6,779 bases of DNA from Gammaproteobacteria bacterium. Lineage in GTDB: Bacteria; Pseudomonadota; Gammaproteobacteria; JAJDOJ01. Shown in pieces: positions 5,757 through 6,779 of the stretch; the stretch's first letter is position 1; each line of letters begins with the position of its first letter. The translations under genes were made by a program, and so were the position numbers. Below the pieces are notes generated by a model, which saw nothing but the letters and a program-made list of their open reading frames with translations, was not told the origin of the DNA and made no database searches. The DNA lies in assembly GCA_027030565.1 (NCBI GenBank), contig JALVEU010000370.1, positions 1 to 6,779 of the forward strand. The letters are read 5' to 3'.

Positions 5757-6779
5757 TGGCGACGCTCGCCGCGTCTCCTGACGGGGTCTCCGTCGAGGCT
5801 TCACGGCTGCTGTTTTCGGAGCAGATCGCCTTCTTCCGGCAGAAGCTGGCGCAGCTCGTGCCTACGGCGCGCTGGGACGATCTGTGGCAGTCGCAGCACG
5901 ACCGGGCCTTCATGGTCGCCGGTGTCATGAAGGCGGACCTGCTCGCGGATCTGGCTCAGGCCCTGGATCGCGCCATCACCGAGGGCGCCTCGATCCAGCG
6001 GTTCCGGGAGGGCTTCCGCGCCGCGGTCGAGCGCCACGACTGGCACGGGTGGAGCGGCGAAGGCACGGAGGCAGGCCGCGCCTGGCGCACCCGGGTCATC
6101 TATCAGACCAACCTGCTCACCAGCTATGCGGCCGGACGCCACGCGCAGCTGCGCGAGGGCGGGTTCCGCTGGTGGGTCTATCACCACGACGACAGCGTCC
6201 TGCATCCGCGGCCGCTGCATCAGGCCTGGGACGGCGTGGCCAGGCCTTCCGACCATGAGTTCTGGCGGGCGCACTATCCGCCCAACGGCTGGGGCTGCCA
6301 GTGCTATGTGACCGGGGCCAACACGCGCGCGGCGCTGCGCGCCCAAGGCGGCGATCCGGACAAGCGCATCGCCTCGGACTGGCGGTCCACCGATGCGAAG
6401 ACGGGCACCCCGCCCGGCATTGACAAGGGCTGGGCCTACGCGCCTGGCGAGACCGTGACCGACACAGTGCGCGCGCTGGCGCCCAAGTTCGCGCAGTGGC
6501 CCGCTGCGCTCGGATCCTCCGTAGGCCAACAATGGGCAGCGCTAGGTGTCATTCGCTCAGCCCATGCGCAATGGTTGCAGCGCGTATTGTCCGGAGAGGA
6601 ACGCAATGCGCTGTCTCTGGTCGCGACGTTCCCGCCGGAGTTGGTGCGCGCCCTCGAGGAGCTGGGCGTGACACCTGCTGGGGCTGGAATCTATGTCCGC
6701 CCCGGATTGGTGGTCGGCCCAAAGGCACAGCGGCACATCAGGAAGGGAGACGCGCTGGACAATGAGGAATGGAGGCGAT
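5756..6779 (+). CDS. Mu gpF-like phage head morphogenesis protein, 3' partial
   Basis: The frame is open from the ATG at 5756 to the window end (341 residues, C-terminus cut off). It matches phage Mu F-like minor head proteins: IAFFRQKLAQ (24-33) and RWDDLWQSQHDRAFMVAG (39-56) at the N-terminus, then RAWRTRVIYQTNLLTSYAAGR (108-128). The family signature RPLHQAWDGV (152-161) through HEFWRAHYPPNGWGCQC (167-183) follows; the His and two Cys look like a metal- or structure-stabilising set. These proteins act in capsid assembly with the portal. The start is supported by GAGGG six bases upstream and by the full-length N-terminus. Residues after about 255 leave the core domain, use more A/T-ending codons, and may be a separate C-terminal domain. 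Upstream coupling is through TGATG. Confidence 0.88.
   Translation, partial: MATLAASPDGVSVEASRLLFSEQIAFFRQKLAQLVPTARWDDLWQSQHDRAFMVAGVMKADLLADLAQALDRAITEGASIQRFREGFRAAVERHDWHGWSGEGTEAGRAWRTRVIYQTNLLTSYAAGRHAQLREGGFRWWVYHHDDSVLHPRPLHQAWDGVARPSDHEFWRAHYPPNGWGCQCYVTGANTRAALRAQGGDPDKRIASDWRSTDAKTGTPPGIDKGWAYAPGETVTDTVRALAPKFAQWPAALGSSVGQQWAALGVIRSAHAQWLQRVLSGEERNALSLVATFPPELVRALEELGVTPAGAGIYVRPGLVVGPKAQRHIRKGDALDNEEWRR

Noticed and set aside
5801..6532. 243-codon minus-strand open frame
   Set aside because: Antisense to the clear gpF-like protein; the family signature is on the plus strand.

Overview
The window is GC-rich (roughly two thirds G+C by eye) with strongly GC-biased third codon positions. 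Its gene types suggest a high-GC proteobacterium; a gammaproteobacterium is a reasonable guess, but nothing here fixes the taxon. The left two thirds looks like ordinary chromosome. The right third is accessory DNA: a damaged toxin-antitoxin locus next to a fragment of a Mu-like prophage.

Layout. (1) 1-1130, + strand: 3' part of a TIM-barrel protein resembling glycoside hydrolases. (2) 1131-1202: convergent intergenic gap with a perfect 12-bp hairpin. (3) 1203-3713, - strand: a two-gene unit in which an HdeD-like six-helix membrane protein (3129-3713) precedes a large DUF505-like protein (1203-3107) built of repeated winged-helix-like units. (4) 3714-3935: a structured leader or intergenic region ending in a strong intrinsic terminator just before the hdeD ribosome binding site. 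(5) 3936-4643, - strand: an unrecognised 235-residue protein with a near-perfect Shine-Dalgarno sequence, also preceded closely by an intrinsic terminator (4680-4702). (6) 4704-5031: no convincing gene. (7) 5032-5633, - strand: a COG3657/COG3636-type toxin-antitoxin operon with an intact antitoxin and a toxin that appears frameshifted at its second codon. A palindrome upstream may be its operator. (8) About 5661-6779, + strand: the 3' tail of a probable phage structural gene, then a Mu gpF-like head morphogenesis protein that runs off the window. Its C-terminal part changes codon usage and resembles the nuclease-type domains carried by some gpF proteins.

How the genes relate. The hdeD-like and DUF505-like genes are 21 bases apart and probably co-transcribed, suggesting a joint envelope or stress role that the sequence does not define. 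The toxin-antitoxin remnant lies directly against the broken edge of the prophage module, as expected of a decaying mobile region. The most interesting points are the toxin frameshift, the modular C-terminus of the gpF-like protein, the two intrinsic terminators placed just upstream of strong ribosome binding sites, and the repeat architecture of the DUF505-like protein. I did not see a clearly new multi-gene system.
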